DNA of 32,913 nt from Bradyrhizobium sp. CCH5-F6 (GCF_001556045.1 NZ_LSIC01000026.1:1-32913); one strand, 5' to 3'. Shown: positions 24,394-32,903, counted from the first letter of the stretch. Made by a program: numbers and translations. The notes: generated by a model not told the origin, from the sequence alone.

Positions 24394-26589
24394 ATGTTCA
24401 GGAAGGTGATCCGCTGGTCGATTGCATTGATTGCCGTTGCGGTTCTGGCCGTCGCGTATCTGCCTTCCTTCATCGCCGACTCCATCTACAAGAACGTCGA
24501 CGACATCACCGATGGCGAGATGCCCGCCACGGTCACCACCTTTCAGTCGGGACCTGACGTCGTCAGCACCATCGGCGGCGGCGGCGAGGGGTTGAACTGC
24601 AGCCTGCCGCGCTGGGCCAACATATTGTTCGACGGCGGACGGGATTCCAACCAGAAGCGTCATCTCGTCCTGCAGCGCTTCAGGCAGGCCTGCGTCTTTC
24701 ACGATTTGTGCTATCGCCACGGCCTTGCCACCTACGGCTATAACCAGAACGATTGCGATCGCATTCTGCAGAACGCGGCGTTTCGGTTGTGTGTCTACAT
24801 ACGAAACAGCAGTCAGGAGAGCAGCGCGGCGCGCTGCCAGACCGATTCCAAGATGGTGCTGGCCGGTGTGAGTGTCGGAGGGTACGGCGCCTATCGCGGC
24901 TGGGACCGATCGACCTATTTCGAATTCGATTCGGATCCGTCGCGGTCGAACGGGTTTCAGGTCAGCCGCGTGGTCAATCATCCCTTCAAGGCGATCCTGC
25001 CTGCCAAATACGCAGATGACCCCGATCAGGTCATTCTCATGTTCGAGAACCTTCGCTCCAATCTGGCCGTGACCTGCATCACCTGCGCAAGTGTTCCCGT
25101 TCTGGAATGGACCACCGATCCCAACGCCGTCAGCGCCGAACTGCGCTCGGTCGGCGTGACGCGGTTGCCGGACGTGCTGCTCAAGCGCGTGCCGATGCTG
25201 ACGGAAACCATGCCGGTCTGGCTGCCGCCGCGCCGGCGGCACGCGGCGCCGCATCTCCTGGTCGATGGAGCGGGCAAGGATCATCTGATCTGGATGAGCC
25301 GGAACAACTCGGAGAACAGCATATCCTGCGTCGTCAGCGCCGATGCGGCGCGGCTCCTCACCAACACCTTGCCGACCCGGGATCTCTGCTCGGTCGATGC
25401 GGGCCCATCGCTGACCCGGGTCGAGGTCGACATGTTCGCAACCTCTCCGCTTGCGATGGAAGTACCCGGAAGTTCGGATCTCATCTATGCGACCTCGGCC
25501 AGCCCGCAGAAGACGGCAGAGCAACATCTGAGCTTCTGTTCGCGCTCTGCGTCGCGGAAGGTCGAGGAGACCGACCATGACGACCGGTCCAAATGCGTCA
25601 CCTTCCCCGACGCGGAAGTCCGCAACGGCGCGGCGCTCGGCGCATTTCAGAACTTTCCGCTGGTTCGCCCCGGGCAACAGATCTATTTCGCGCGGGACAT
25701 CGCGCAGCAGACGGACTCGCCACTGACCGCCGTCTGGCAGCGCGCCTTTGGCAATACCTTCTCGCCCGAAGGAGCCCTGCTCGTGATCGACGTTGCTCCG
25801 CCGCTCGCCGCAAAAGGGCCTCTGTCGGCCAAGCTGAAGAAGATCGTCCGGTTCGAGATCGACGATCGCTTCGATCCGATGATGCCGATCACGCGCAAGG
25901 CGGACGACCTGCGCTTCCTGAGCCTCGAGGCGGCGAAGTCGAGCGTGCATCTTCGCATGATCGATTTCGCCAAGGACAAGCCTTCCGTCGGCAATGTGCA
26001 ACTGATGATGGCCAACGGCGAGGTGGACCTGGATCGCTCCTGGGCGGAGAGGCCCATGCTGGTGCTGGAGACCAGGGACGCGCGACCCAGAACCAGGCTG
26101 GTGTTCTCGCGTGGAGAAGTCGCGGTCCAACTGGGCAAGCCCGTCACGTCCGCCGCGACGACGGAAGCTCTGACGCTGCAGACGTTGGTCTTCGAACGCG
26201 ATGCCGCCGCGCCTTCGAACACGCCGTTCGTGAAATCGGCCGGAGCGGCGTGCCGGGTCGTCTACGAGTTCGCACCGAACCACACCGATTGGCCGTGCTA
26301 CCGCGCGTTCGATCCCGAGCGTCCGATGCGGGCGTCGCCGGCGACGCGGATGCAGGCCTCGCAGACGCTGGTCGGGCAGTTCACCCAGGTCGGCGGCCAT
26401 GGCATCGCATTTCCCGATCTCTGCCTGAAGTCGGAGCCGATCATCCTGGCGCCGCAAGGGAGCACATTTGTGCCCGTGAGCGAGACCGCGGGTTGGACGG
26501 GGCCGCCAAGGCTGACACGGAAGGTCACGTGCGAGCCGCTCGATGCGGCGGCAGTGGTGAGCCGTCCGATCGCGCAGAAGGGGCTGTAA
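24394..26589 (+). CDS. Membrane-anchored protein with phospholipase A2-like motif, otherwise unknown
   Basis: The protein has 731 residues. A hydrophobic segment at 8-24 is a signal peptide or an N-terminal anchor. Residues 100-107 read CVFHDLCY, the C-x-x-H-D-x-C-Y core of secreted phospholipase A2, where His103-Asp104 would be the catalytic His and the calcium-binding Asp. A following NDCD (119-122), Cys69, Cys133 and Cys148 could make disulfides as in that fold. DGG at 80-82 might be the calcium loop but is weak. The remaining 570 residues have scattered cysteines and no domain I recognise. The gene stands alone: 206 bases upstream is the radical SAM gene, and downstream is a convergent exporter. 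A perfect TTGACA lies at 24285-24290 but its -10 partner is poor. Confidence 0.8.
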   Translation: MFRKVIRWSIALIAVAVLAVAYLPSFIADSIYKNVDDITDGEMPATVTTFQSGPDVVSTIGGGGEGLNCSLPRWANILFDGGRDSNQKRHLVLQRFRQACVFHDLCYRHGLATYGYNQNDCDRILQNAAFRLCVYIRNSSQESSAARCQTDSKMVLAGVSVGGYGAYRGWDRSTYFEFDSDPSRSNGFQVSRVVNHPFKAILPAKYADDPDQVILMFENLRSNLAVTCITCASVPVLEWTTDPNAVSAELRSVGVTRLPDVLLKRVPMLTETMPVWLPPRRRHAAPHLLVDGAGKDHLIWMSRNNSENSISCVVSADAARLLTNTLPTRDLCSVDAGPSLTRVEVDMFATSPLAMEVPGSSDLIYATSASPQKTAEQHLSFCSRSASRKVEETDHDDRSKCVTFPDAEVRNGAALGAFQNFPLVRPGQQIYFARDIAQQTDSPLTAVWQRAFGNTFSPEGALLVIDVAPPLAAKGPLSAKLKKIVRFEIDDRFDPMMPITRKADDLRFLSLEAAKSSVHLRMIDFAKDKPSVGNVQLMMANGEVDLDRSWAERPMLVLETRDARPRTRLVFSRGEVAVQLGKPVTSAATTEALTLQTLVFERDAAAPSNTPFVKSAGAACRVVYEFAPNHTDWPCYRAFDPERPMRASPATRMQASQTLVGQFTQVGGHGIAFPDLCLKSEPIILAPQGSTFVPVSETAGWTGPPRLTRKVTCEPLDAAAVVSRPIAQKGL

Positions 26590-26627
26590 CGGCCGGCTGG
26601 CGAATCGAGCGCGGGACTGCGATCGGT

Positions 26628-28016
26628 CTATTTCACCGCGAGTCGCAAGAAGCTCATCACGCTGCCGAGCGCCGCAAAGCCTGCGCCGAGCGCCAGCGCC
26701 AGCGTCGCGCCATTGTGGCCCGCGAGCCCGAAGCAGGCCGCCGCGAGCGCTGCGCCCGTGGTTTGTCCCGTCAGGCGCGCGGTGGCGACGATGCCGGAAG
26801 CGCTGCCGCTGCGGTGCGGCGGTGCACTGGACATCACCGCCTTCATGTTCGGCGCCTGGAAGAAGCCGAACCCGATGCCGCAGATCACCATCCGCCAGAT
26901 GATGTCGGCGATGGCGGGATTGGCCGGCAGCATCGCGAGCAGCGCCATGCCGAGACCGAGCAGCACCAGGCCGATGCCGCCGAGCAGGCCGACCGCGTGG
27001 CGGTCCGAGAGGCGCCCCGCGATCGGCGCCATGATGCCGACCACCAGCGGCCAGGGCGTCATGAAGAAGCCGGTCTCGACCTGCGAGCGGCCGAGCACGT
27101 CCTCGAAATAGAACGGCAGCGAGACGAAGGCGAGGCCCTGGACTGCGAAGGAGCAAACCGCGGTCGCCGCCGACAGCGCGAACATCGGCCGGCTGAACAG
27201 GTCGATCGGCAGCATCGGCGCGGGATGATCGGCATGGCGGCGCATCAGGACGATTCCGAGCACGAGGGCCGAGACGATCTCGGCGGTCACCATCACCGGG
27301 GACAGGTTGTGCGCGGCGCTGCTGATGCCGGTGATGAACAGGCCGAGGCAGGCGGTGGCGAGGACAGCGCCGAGAAAGTCGAACCCGTGATCGGCGCGCG
27401 GCGTCTTCGGCAGCATCGCAAAGCCGATGCCGATGGCGATGAGGCCGAACGGGATGTTGACGGCGAACAGCCAGGGCCACGGGCCGAGCGCGAGGATGGC
27501 GGAGGCGATCGACGGGCCGAAGGTGAAGGCGGTCGCAACCACCAACGCATTGTGGCCGAAGCCGCGGCCGAGCATTCTCCCGGGATAGACGAAGCGCACC
27601 AGCGCCGTGTTCACGCTCATGATGCCGCTCGCCCCCAACCCTTGCAGCGTGCGCGCGACGAGGAGGCTGTCCAGCGACCATGCCACCGCGCAGAACAGCG
27701 AGGCGATGGTGAACAGGATGAGGCCGCCGAGATAGATGCGCTGATGCCCGACGATCTCGCCGAGGGCGCCCAGCGGCAGCAGGGTCGCGACCAGCGCGAT
27801 CTGGTAGACGTTGACGACCCAGACCGACTGCTCCGGCGTGACGCGAAGATCGGCCGCAATCGCCGGCAGGGCGATGTTGGCGATCGCGGTGTCGAGCGAG
27901 GCCATCGCCAGCGCGGTGAAGATCGCGGCGATCGCCCAGCGCCGCTGCGCGGGCGGGAGGCCGTCGGCGGTCGGATGGTCGGGATCGCGCGCGGCGGCAG
28001 GTAACGTGGTTGTCAT
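26628..28016 (-). CDS. MFS transporter, DHA2 (14-helix drug:H+ antiporter) type
   Basis: The 462-residue inner-membrane transporter starts at ATG 28016; an upstream ATG at 28076 would add 20 basic, non-family residues. The motif LDTAIANIALPAIAADL in helix 1 is the DHA2 signature, and ARTLQGLGASGIMSVNTALVR resembles motif C or its equivalent. The GRLSDRHAVGLLGG loop is the conserved cytoplasmic motif A. The hydrophobic segments fit 12-14 helices. Such proteins export drugs, dyes or metabolites by proton antiport. No regulator gene is adjacent, and the substrate cannot be told. Confidence 0.92.
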   Translation of the reverse strand: MTTTLPAAARDPDHPTADGLPPAQRRWAIAAIFTALAMASLDTAIANIALPAIAADLRVTPEQSVWVVNVYQIALVATLLPLGALGEIVGHQRIYLGGLILFTIASLFCAVAWSLDSLLVARTLQGLGASGIMSVNTALVRFVYPGRMLGRGFGHNALVVATAFTFGPSIASAILALGPWPWLFAVNIPFGLIAIGIGFAMLPKTPRADHGFDFLGAVLATACLGLFITGISSAAHNLSPVMVTAEIVSALVLGIVLMRRHADHPAPMLPIDLFSRPMFALSAATAVCSFAVQGLAFVSLPFYFEDVLGRSQVETGFFMTPWPLVVGIMAPIAGRLSDRHAVGLLGGIGLVLLGLGMALLAMLPANPAIADIIWRMVICGIGFGFFQAPNMKAVMSSAPPHRSGSASGIVATARLTGQTTGAALAAACFGLAGHNGATLALALGAGFAALGSVMSFLRLAVK

Positions 28017-28519
28017 TGCGTTGGTGTCATTGCCCGGCGCGTTGCGCCGAGAGCGTGGCCGAGGGAACCTCGGCATGTACTACGGCCGGGCCACCTCCCA
28101 CAGACACACGTGTGCATGCGGTGTATGCGCACCGCCCGCGGCTGCGCGCTTCGAAAAAAGTGCGAAAACAACCCCATGCACAGTAGAGATGGGCTTGATC
28201 GACAAGGGATTTTTAGACCGTGCCGAGGCGACATCCGACGCTGCGGCGACGTTGACCCGTCGGGCAAAACACCGGCAGAATGCTATCCTGCCGTGGATGG
28301 GCTTAAGCTCCGCATGAGTTCGCCTGAATGCGCGATGTCTGCTTCGAGAGCAAGTTCGGTGCATCCGCTCGTGCCCGTCGCCACGCGCACCTGACCTCAT
28401 GGTCGTTCTCGTCAACTGATCCGGACGACCATATTCCCGAACGCGGACCTCTCATCCCTCCGGCTCACGACGACCGATCTGCCCTGCTTTTGGCCGCCGC
28501 GCGTGCCGCAGCAAATGAT
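28017..28519. other. Intergenic region upstream of the MFS gene
   Basis: About 500 bases carry no gene that I can support. A GGCGCG-TTG-CGCC-type hairpin lies near 28033-28046, close to the MFS start, and could influence its expression. Open frames here (for example 28080-28415 minus and 28328-28555 plus) are rich in Arg, Ser and Ala with no domain or convincing ribosome-binding site. Confidence 0.5.
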
Positions 28520-28548
28520 TTGACTTTGCACAGGGGGAAAACTATAAA
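28520..28548 (+). promoter_or_regulatory. Near-consensus sigma-70 promoter
   Basis: TTGACT (28520-28525), a 17-base spacer, then TATAAA (28543-28548) matches each box at five of six positions. It is followed by a strongly AT-rich stretch to about 28575, which is striking in this GC-rich DNA. Transcription would start near 28555, leaving a leader of about 140 bases before the coiled-coil gene. Confidence 0.75.
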
Positions 28549-28694
28549 TATTTAAATTATTTAATAATTAAATAGCTGCGGCATCCGGCGCCTGGCTCAT
28601 TTCGATTTACGCGTGTTCTTATCGAGTGCTGCAACCATGCGAACAGGCCAGGCCGTCCGCTCCATTGGAGTTGCCGCTGAAAGAGGCGTGCTAC

Positions 28695-30323
28695 ATGCGC
28701 CGACCAATTGATACAGCACCGAGGAGCGGAGACGACATCTGGGTAGAAGATGCGACCGGGGCGGTTGAGGTCGGCCACTGGTCACCCGAGGCGGGCAAAT
28801 GGGTCTGGCAGGACGGCTCGCCAATCGATCCGGCGCCGACCCATTGGTATCTCGTAGCTGAGGATGTGGATCCAGAGGACGAAAAATCGGGCGGTTCGCT
28901 CGTGGTGGCCGCGATTTTGATTCCCGTCGTCTTCGTCGCTGCTTCCCTGTTCGGTGTGTTCACGCCATTCACGGCGCAACAGACCATGACGCACATCGGC
29001 AGCGAGAGCGCCCTCAGCCTCGACGGGAAGCCGGACATCACGACCGGTTCGCCGGCGCTGCTTCAGCGCGAAGCGAGCGGAGCCCTGATGCAGGCGGAGC
29101 CAGCAAGCGTCGTGCGACCAAGCCAGCGGCTGGACGAAGACGCGCCGCGCATTGAAGCGCTCGTCAACGAGATGGCCGAGGCGCGCAGGGAGCTCGACGA
29201 CGCAGTCAAGCGCACGCACACGGCGGAAATCGCTGCGGAGGAGGTGCGTAAATCACTTCAACAGGAGCAAGCCCACAGTACCAAGCTTGCGAACGAACTT
29301 GCCGGAGCCCGCCGCGAGATCGACGCAGGCAACGCGCGATCCCGCCAGGCGGACGATGTGGCCGCGCAGCAGAGAGATGCGGCGGCGCGGGAGATCGCGG
29401 AACTGCAGCAGTCCCTGCAGCAGGAGCGGCAAAGAAGTGGCCTCCTCGTGAAGCAAGCGAACGCCGCGCAGGCGGCAGCGGCGAGCGCTGAGCAAGAACG
29501 CCACGAGGCGCAGTCACGCGCCGCCGCGCTCGCGAGCGAACTCGCCGGAATACCGCGCAGTTCGCTCATGGTGGAAGCTGCGGCCGCGGAACAAAAGGAA
29601 GCCGTCGGGCGGGAGGTTGCGGAGCTGCGGCAGGCTTTGCAGGACGAGCGGCAGAAGAGCGCCGCCCTCGCCGCCGAGGCCAAAGCAGCACAAGCGGCAG
29701 CAGCCAATGCCGAACAACAACGCCGCGCTGTCGAAGAGGCCCAGGCGCATGCGGCCGCGCTGGCGAAGGAACTCGCGGAAACGCGCCGTGAGATCGAAAC
29801 CCGGAACGTGCAACTGCGCGAGGCGAACGATGCGGCCTCGCAGCAGAAAGAGGCAGCGAACCGGGAGATTGCCGAGCTACGGCGGTCGCTGCAACAGGAG
29901 CGGACCGGGACCGAAGCCAAGCAAAAAGACCGTGCATCGGTCTCGGCCGACGCGCGCCTCCAGGTGGAGCAAACAAATGAAGGGCCGATCTCGCCGGCGC
30001 CGCGGAGCGTGGAAGCGGCTGTCGCGGAGCAGCTGACGGCCGCAAACCAAAGCGAGGCGGAGGCTCGATTGCTCCCGCGCGCCAGGGCGTTGCTCGATCA
30101 GGGAAATATCGGTGCAGCACGGATCGTGCTCGAGCTCGCGGCCGAGAAGGACATTGCGCAGGCAAGTTTCATGCTCGCGGAGACATACGATCCGGCGGTG
30201 CTATCCGCCTGGGGGACTTATGGAACGCGCGGCGAAGCGGCCAAGGCACGAGAGCTCTACGCGAAGGCACACCGGGGCGGCATTCGCGAAGCGAAGGAAC
30301 GGCTGGATGCATTGCGACGCTGA
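28695..30323 (+). CDS. Membrane-anchored coiled-coil protein with Sel1-like C-terminus
   Basis: The protein has 542 residues from ATG 28695; an upstream in-frame ATG at 28626 adds 23 residues that do not fit. Residues 1-55 (RPIDTAPRSGDDIWVED..., GHWSPEAGKWVW, PTHWYLV) resemble the short DUF551-type module seen in phage and rhizobial proteins. One transmembrane helix spans about 67-90. Residues of about 150-450 are a long Ala/Glu/Gln/Arg-rich coiled coil made of near-repeats (REIAELQQSLQQER, REVAELRQALQDER, REIAELRRSLQQER). The C-terminal 75 residues look like a Sel1/TPR-type repeat (AKARELYAKAHRGGIREAKERL). The shape suggests an envelope scaffold with a cytoplasmic head and a periplasmic rod. 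The function is unknown. It heads a probable four-gene operon. Confidence 0.83.
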   Translation: MRRPIDTAPRSGDDIWVEDATGAVEVGHWSPEAGKWVWQDGSPIDPAPTHWYLVAEDVDPEDEKSGGSLVVAAILIPVVFVAASLFGVFTPFTAQQTMTHIGSESALSLDGKPDITTGSPALLQREASGALMQAEPASVVRPSQRLDEDAPRIEALVNEMAEARRELDDAVKRTHTAEIAAEEVRKSLQQEQAHSTKLANELAGARREIDAGNARSRQADDVAAQQRDAAAREIAELQQSLQQERQRSGLLVKQANAAQAAAASAEQERHEAQSRAAALASELAGIPRSSLMVEAAAAEQKEAVGREVAELRQALQDERQKSAALAAEAKAAQAAAANAEQQRRAVEEAQAHAAALAKELAETRREIETRNVQLREANDAASQQKEAANREIAELRRSLQQERTGTEAKQKDRASVSADARLQVEQTNEGPISPAPRSVEAAVAEQLTAANQSEAEARLLPRARALLDQGNIGAARIVLELAAEKDIAQASFMLAETYDPAVLSAWGTYGTRGEAAKARELYAKAHRGGIREAKERLDALRR

Positions 30324-30386
30324 GGTTGGACTTGTCGCAGTCCTGCGGGACGAAAGGTTGCGGTCGCTGACTCGGAAGGGAACGTC

Positions 30387-31430
30387 ATGAACAAGGCGCC
30401 AAAGTCACTCTCGCTGCTCCTGCTCGCCGGGCTGCTGCCGGTCGCGATGCTGCTTCAGACGGTTTGCCTGGAAGCGCAAACGGCGAGAAATCCCAAGGCT
30501 GATGCTCAACTCGTCCGAAGGCCGCTCCCGCCAGAGAATGAAAAGGACCGGATGAACGCCTGGACGGTCGGGCTCGCCGGCGGTCTGCTCGAGGGCGCAC
30601 CCATCCGTCTCGCCGCAGAAATGGCCCGCGTCGTCGACGACGGAGCAGAGCTGCATCTCCTGCCAATCGTCACGCGTGGCGCCACCGACAACCTGAATGC
30701 GCTGCTGTATTTGCGTGGCGTCGATACCGCCATCATCAATTCCGACGCGCTCGAAGAGTATAAGGTTCAGGCACCTCAGATCCGAAGCCGCATCACGTAT
30801 CTGCTCAATCTCTTCCCATCCGAGCTGCACATCCTGGTGCGGCCTGAGATCACAAGCCTGCAGGATCTTGCCGGCAAGAAGGTGAACTTCAATACGCTTG
30901 GCACCGCAGCCGCCTATTCCGGACCCCTGATCTTCAGCCGCCTCGGCATCGACGTCGACAAGACATTCGTTCCGCATCAGCTGGCCCTGGAACAGATGCG
31001 CAAGGGCGAGATGGCGGCCGTCGTGTTCATTACATCGAAACCCGTCGACGCCTTCGTAAAGGGCCGCTGGGAGGCTGGATTCAAGTTCCTCCCGGTCAAC
31101 TATGACAGGAGGTTCGAGGATTATTATCTGCCCGCGACCCTGGACGCCAACGAGTATCCCAATCTGATCAAACAAGGCGAGCGGATCTCGACCATCGCGG
31201 TGCCGACGGCGCTCGTTGCGTTCAACTGGCCGCAACGTTCGAATCGTTACCAGCGCGTGGCGCGCCTTGTCGAGTATCTGTTCTCGCGAATCGACAGGCT
31301 GCAGGCGCCGGGCTTCGATCCGAAATGGCAGTCAATCAATCTCGCTGCAACCGTGCCCGGGCTCACCCGCTTCCAGGCCGCGCAGGATTGGCTGGATCGG
31401 AAAGCGCGCAGTGCACAGGCGCGGCCATGA
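30387..31430 (+). CDS. TAXI family TRAP-type solute-binding protein
   Basis: The 347-residue secreted protein has a signal peptide at about 8-31. It matches TRAP-associated extracytoplasmic immunogenic (TAXI) binding proteins: VGLAGGLLEGAPIRLAAEMARVV, LRGVDTAIINSDAL, SLQDLAGKKVNFNTLGTAAAYSG, and a C-terminal region ending near FQAAQDWL. TAXI proteins bind small acids such as glutamate or other carboxylates for TRAP transporters. No DctQ/DctM-type membrane subunit lies in the window, so this is an orphan receptor. It lies 63 bases after the coiled-coil gene, and its stop overlaps the next start (ATGA), so it is cotranslated with the VasI-like protein. Confidence 0.88.
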   Translation: MNKAPKSLSLLLLAGLLPVAMLLQTVCLEAQTARNPKADAQLVRRPLPPENEKDRMNAWTVGLAGGLLEGAPIRLAAEMARVVDDGAELHLLPIVTRGATDNLNALLYLRGVDTAIINSDALEEYKVQAPQIRSRITYLLNLFPSELHILVRPEITSLQDLAGKKVNFNTLGTAAAYSGPLIFSRLGIDVDKTFVPHQLALEQMRKGEMAAVVFITSKPVDAFVKGRWEAGFKFLPVNYDRRFEDYYLPATLDANEYPNLIKQGERISTIAVPTALVAFNWPQRSNRYQRVARLVEYLFSRIDRLQAPGFDPKWQSINLAATVPGLTRFQAAQDWLDRKARSAQARP

Positions 31431-32056
31431 AGTGTGCCGCGCCTCCGCTCGCCGTCGCTTTCAATGTGGCCTGCGGAATCGCTTCTGCGCAGAACACGAG
31501 CGATCCCATGCAAACACTTCGGGCCTGTTCGGCGATGGCGGGGCAAGCCCGGCTGGAATGTCTGCAGGATCTGTCACGCAAGATTCCACCGGCTGGCCGG
31601 CGGGCGTCCGACGATGGCTGGCTGGTCAGCGAGACGACATCGCCTGTCGACTATTCACCGGTCGTCACCGCCACCACCTCCTCCGTTGGCGGCTCGGATG
31701 GTGCCGCGATGCAACTCGCGATCCACTGCCGCAAGAGCCGCACGGAAGTCATCGTCGCAGGACCGACTGTGTCACGCGGCGCCAATGAATACGCGGTCTC
31801 CTTTCAGCTCAATGCGGAGCCGCCAACCCAACTCACGGCAGCCTCGCCGCCATCCGGCTCCGGCGTCGCTTTCGGCGGCGACGTCGTGCCGTTGCTGAGG
31901 TCGTTACCCGATGACGGTTACATCACTGTGCGTCTTTCCACCCGCACCGGCGCGGTGCAAGAGGGACAATTCCTGCTCAGCGGATTCAAGAACGTGCGTG
32001 AAAAAGTGGGGGCTGCATGCAAATGGTCGCATGCCGTCGCCCGACCAGGACGGTGA
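31427..32056 (+). CDS. Secreted protein resembling VasI/TagO (type VI secretion-associated)
   Basis: The protein has 209 residues from ATG 31427, which overlaps the preceding stop as ATGA; an in-frame upstream start at 31325 lies inside the TAXI gene. A signal peptide of about 20 residues precedes Cys-containing QTLRACSAMAGQARLECLQDL, as in small periplasmic proteins. GWLVSETTSPVDYSPVVTAT, LAIHCRKSRTEVIV and a final FKNVREKVGAACKW resemble the VasI/TagO family, in which the spaced cysteines probably pair. No type VI secretion genes are in the window, so the fold is suggested but the role is open. It is probably periplasmic and partnered with the TAXI protein. Confidence 0.8.
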   Translation: MKCAAPPLAVAFNVACGIASAQNTSDPMQTLRACSAMAGQARLECLQDLSRKIPPAGRRASDDGWLVSETTSPVDYSPVVTATTSSVGGSDGAAMQLAIHCRKSRTEVIVAGPTVSRGANEYAVSFQLNAEPPTQLTAASPPSGSGVAFGGDVVPLLRSLPDDGYITVRLSTRTGAVQEGQFLLSGFKNVREKVGAACKWSHAVARPGR

Positions 32057-32080
32057 CGATCAGGGAACGGGAGATACGAA

Positions 32081-32698
32081 ATGATCAATCCAAAATTGGC
32101 GATGGCAGTCATCAGCGGCTTGGCGATGCTGCTTCCGGCTGGATCGAACGCGCAGGCGCAGCAGGACAACCAGTTGATCCTGCAGGCGAGTGCGAAGATC
32201 CAGGCGAGCGACCAGAAGCACTCAGTCAGACATAAGAAGGCGGGCAAACAGGGGCAGGATCACACGAGCAAGCGGAACCCTGCGAACGAGAGAGCGCTGG
32301 CTCAGATGACCAAGCCCGAGATCGCCACGAAGCCACATCGGCTGATACTGCAGGTTAATTCCAACGAACCTGCGATGATGAACCTCACGCTCAACAATGC
32401 GACCAACGTCGCGCAATACTACCGGGATGTCGGTGAACCAGTATCGATCGAGGTCGTCACCTTTGGTCCCGGGCTCAACATGCTGCGTGACGACACATCG
32501 CCGGTAAAGCCGCGCATCGAGGTCCTCGCGATGAGCCATCCCGAAATCTCCTTCAAGGCGTGCGGCAACACACAGGAAAACATGCGTAAGGCGGAGAACA
32601 AGGACATAAGCCTGATTCCGCAGGCCACGGTCGTCAAATCCGGTGTCGTCCGCGTCATGGAGCTGCAGGAACAGGGCTGGAGCTATGTCAAGCCGTGA
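32081..32698 (+). CDS. Secreted DsrE-like family protein
   Basis: The protein has 205 residues. A signal peptide (about 1-26, ending NAQA) and a basic linker rich in Lys, His and Gln (40-85) precede a DsrE/YchN-like domain of about 115 residues. This begins HRLILQVNSNEPAMMNLTLNNATNVAQYY and continues VSIEVVTFGPGLNMLR. The domain keeps one cysteine, Cys161 in FKACGNTQENM, at the position where DsrE-type proteins carry the sulfur-accepting cysteine. Cytoplasmic DsrE proteins relay persulfide sulfur; secreted relatives are little studied. It starts 24 bases after the VasI-like gene and closes the operon. Confidence 0.83.
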   Translation: MINPKLAMAVISGLAMLLPAGSNAQAQQDNQLILQASAKIQASDQKHSVRHKKAGKQGQDHTSKRNPANERALAQMTKPEIATKPHRLILQVNSNEPAMMNLTLNNATNVAQYYRDVGEPVSIEVVTFGPGLNMLRDDTSPVKPRIEVLAMSHPEISFKACGNTQENMRKAENKDISLIPQATVVKSGVVRVMELQEQGWSYVKP

Positions 32699-32802
32699 GG
32701 TCCGGGCAAAGCGGGCGCCGCATGCGTTTCGCGGGCGGAGCGGATTGAGGCGCTCACTTCTAAAGCATGATGGGATGAGGCGTGATCGGTGCAACGACGG
32801 AG

Positions 32803-32830
32803 GTGCACTCCCTCTCCCGCTTGCGGGCAG
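32803..32830. repeat. Fragment of palindromic repeat, family A
   Basis: GTGCACTCCCTCTCCCGCTTGCGGGCAGG matches one end of the family A copies at 3935-4085 and 18033-18163, then breaks off. It appears to be a decayed or truncated copy. Confidence 0.65.
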
Positions 32831-32861
32831 GGCTATCGCATTTGAGAGCCTTTCCCTGCGG

Positions 32862-32903
32862 TCATCCTTCGAGACGCCCGCCTTTGGCGGGCCCTCAGGA
32901 TGA
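32862..32903. repeat. Palindromic repeat, family E
   Basis: Outer arms TCATCCT and AGGATGA and inner arms GCCCGCC and GGCGGGC around a TTT loop form a nested hairpin. It lies 160 bases beyond the DsrE-like stop codon and could end that operon's transcript, although no U-tract follows. Confidence 0.7.

Noticed and set aside
24361..27681. Minus-strand open frame of 1106 codons across the PLA2-like and MFS genes
   Set aside because: Most is antisense to the PLA2-like gene and the rest is out of frame with the MFS gene. Its composition is Arg/Ala/Asp-rich with no domain, typical of shadows in GC-rich DNA.
28080..28415. Possible 111-residue minus-strand protein
   Set aside because: Composition is Arg/Ser/Ala/His-rich without any family resemblance, and no promoter or ribosome-binding site supports it.
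28328..28555. Possible 75-residue protein upstream of the coiled-coil gene
   Set aside because: No domain, no good ribosome-binding site, and its end overlaps the strong promoter and AT-rich island.
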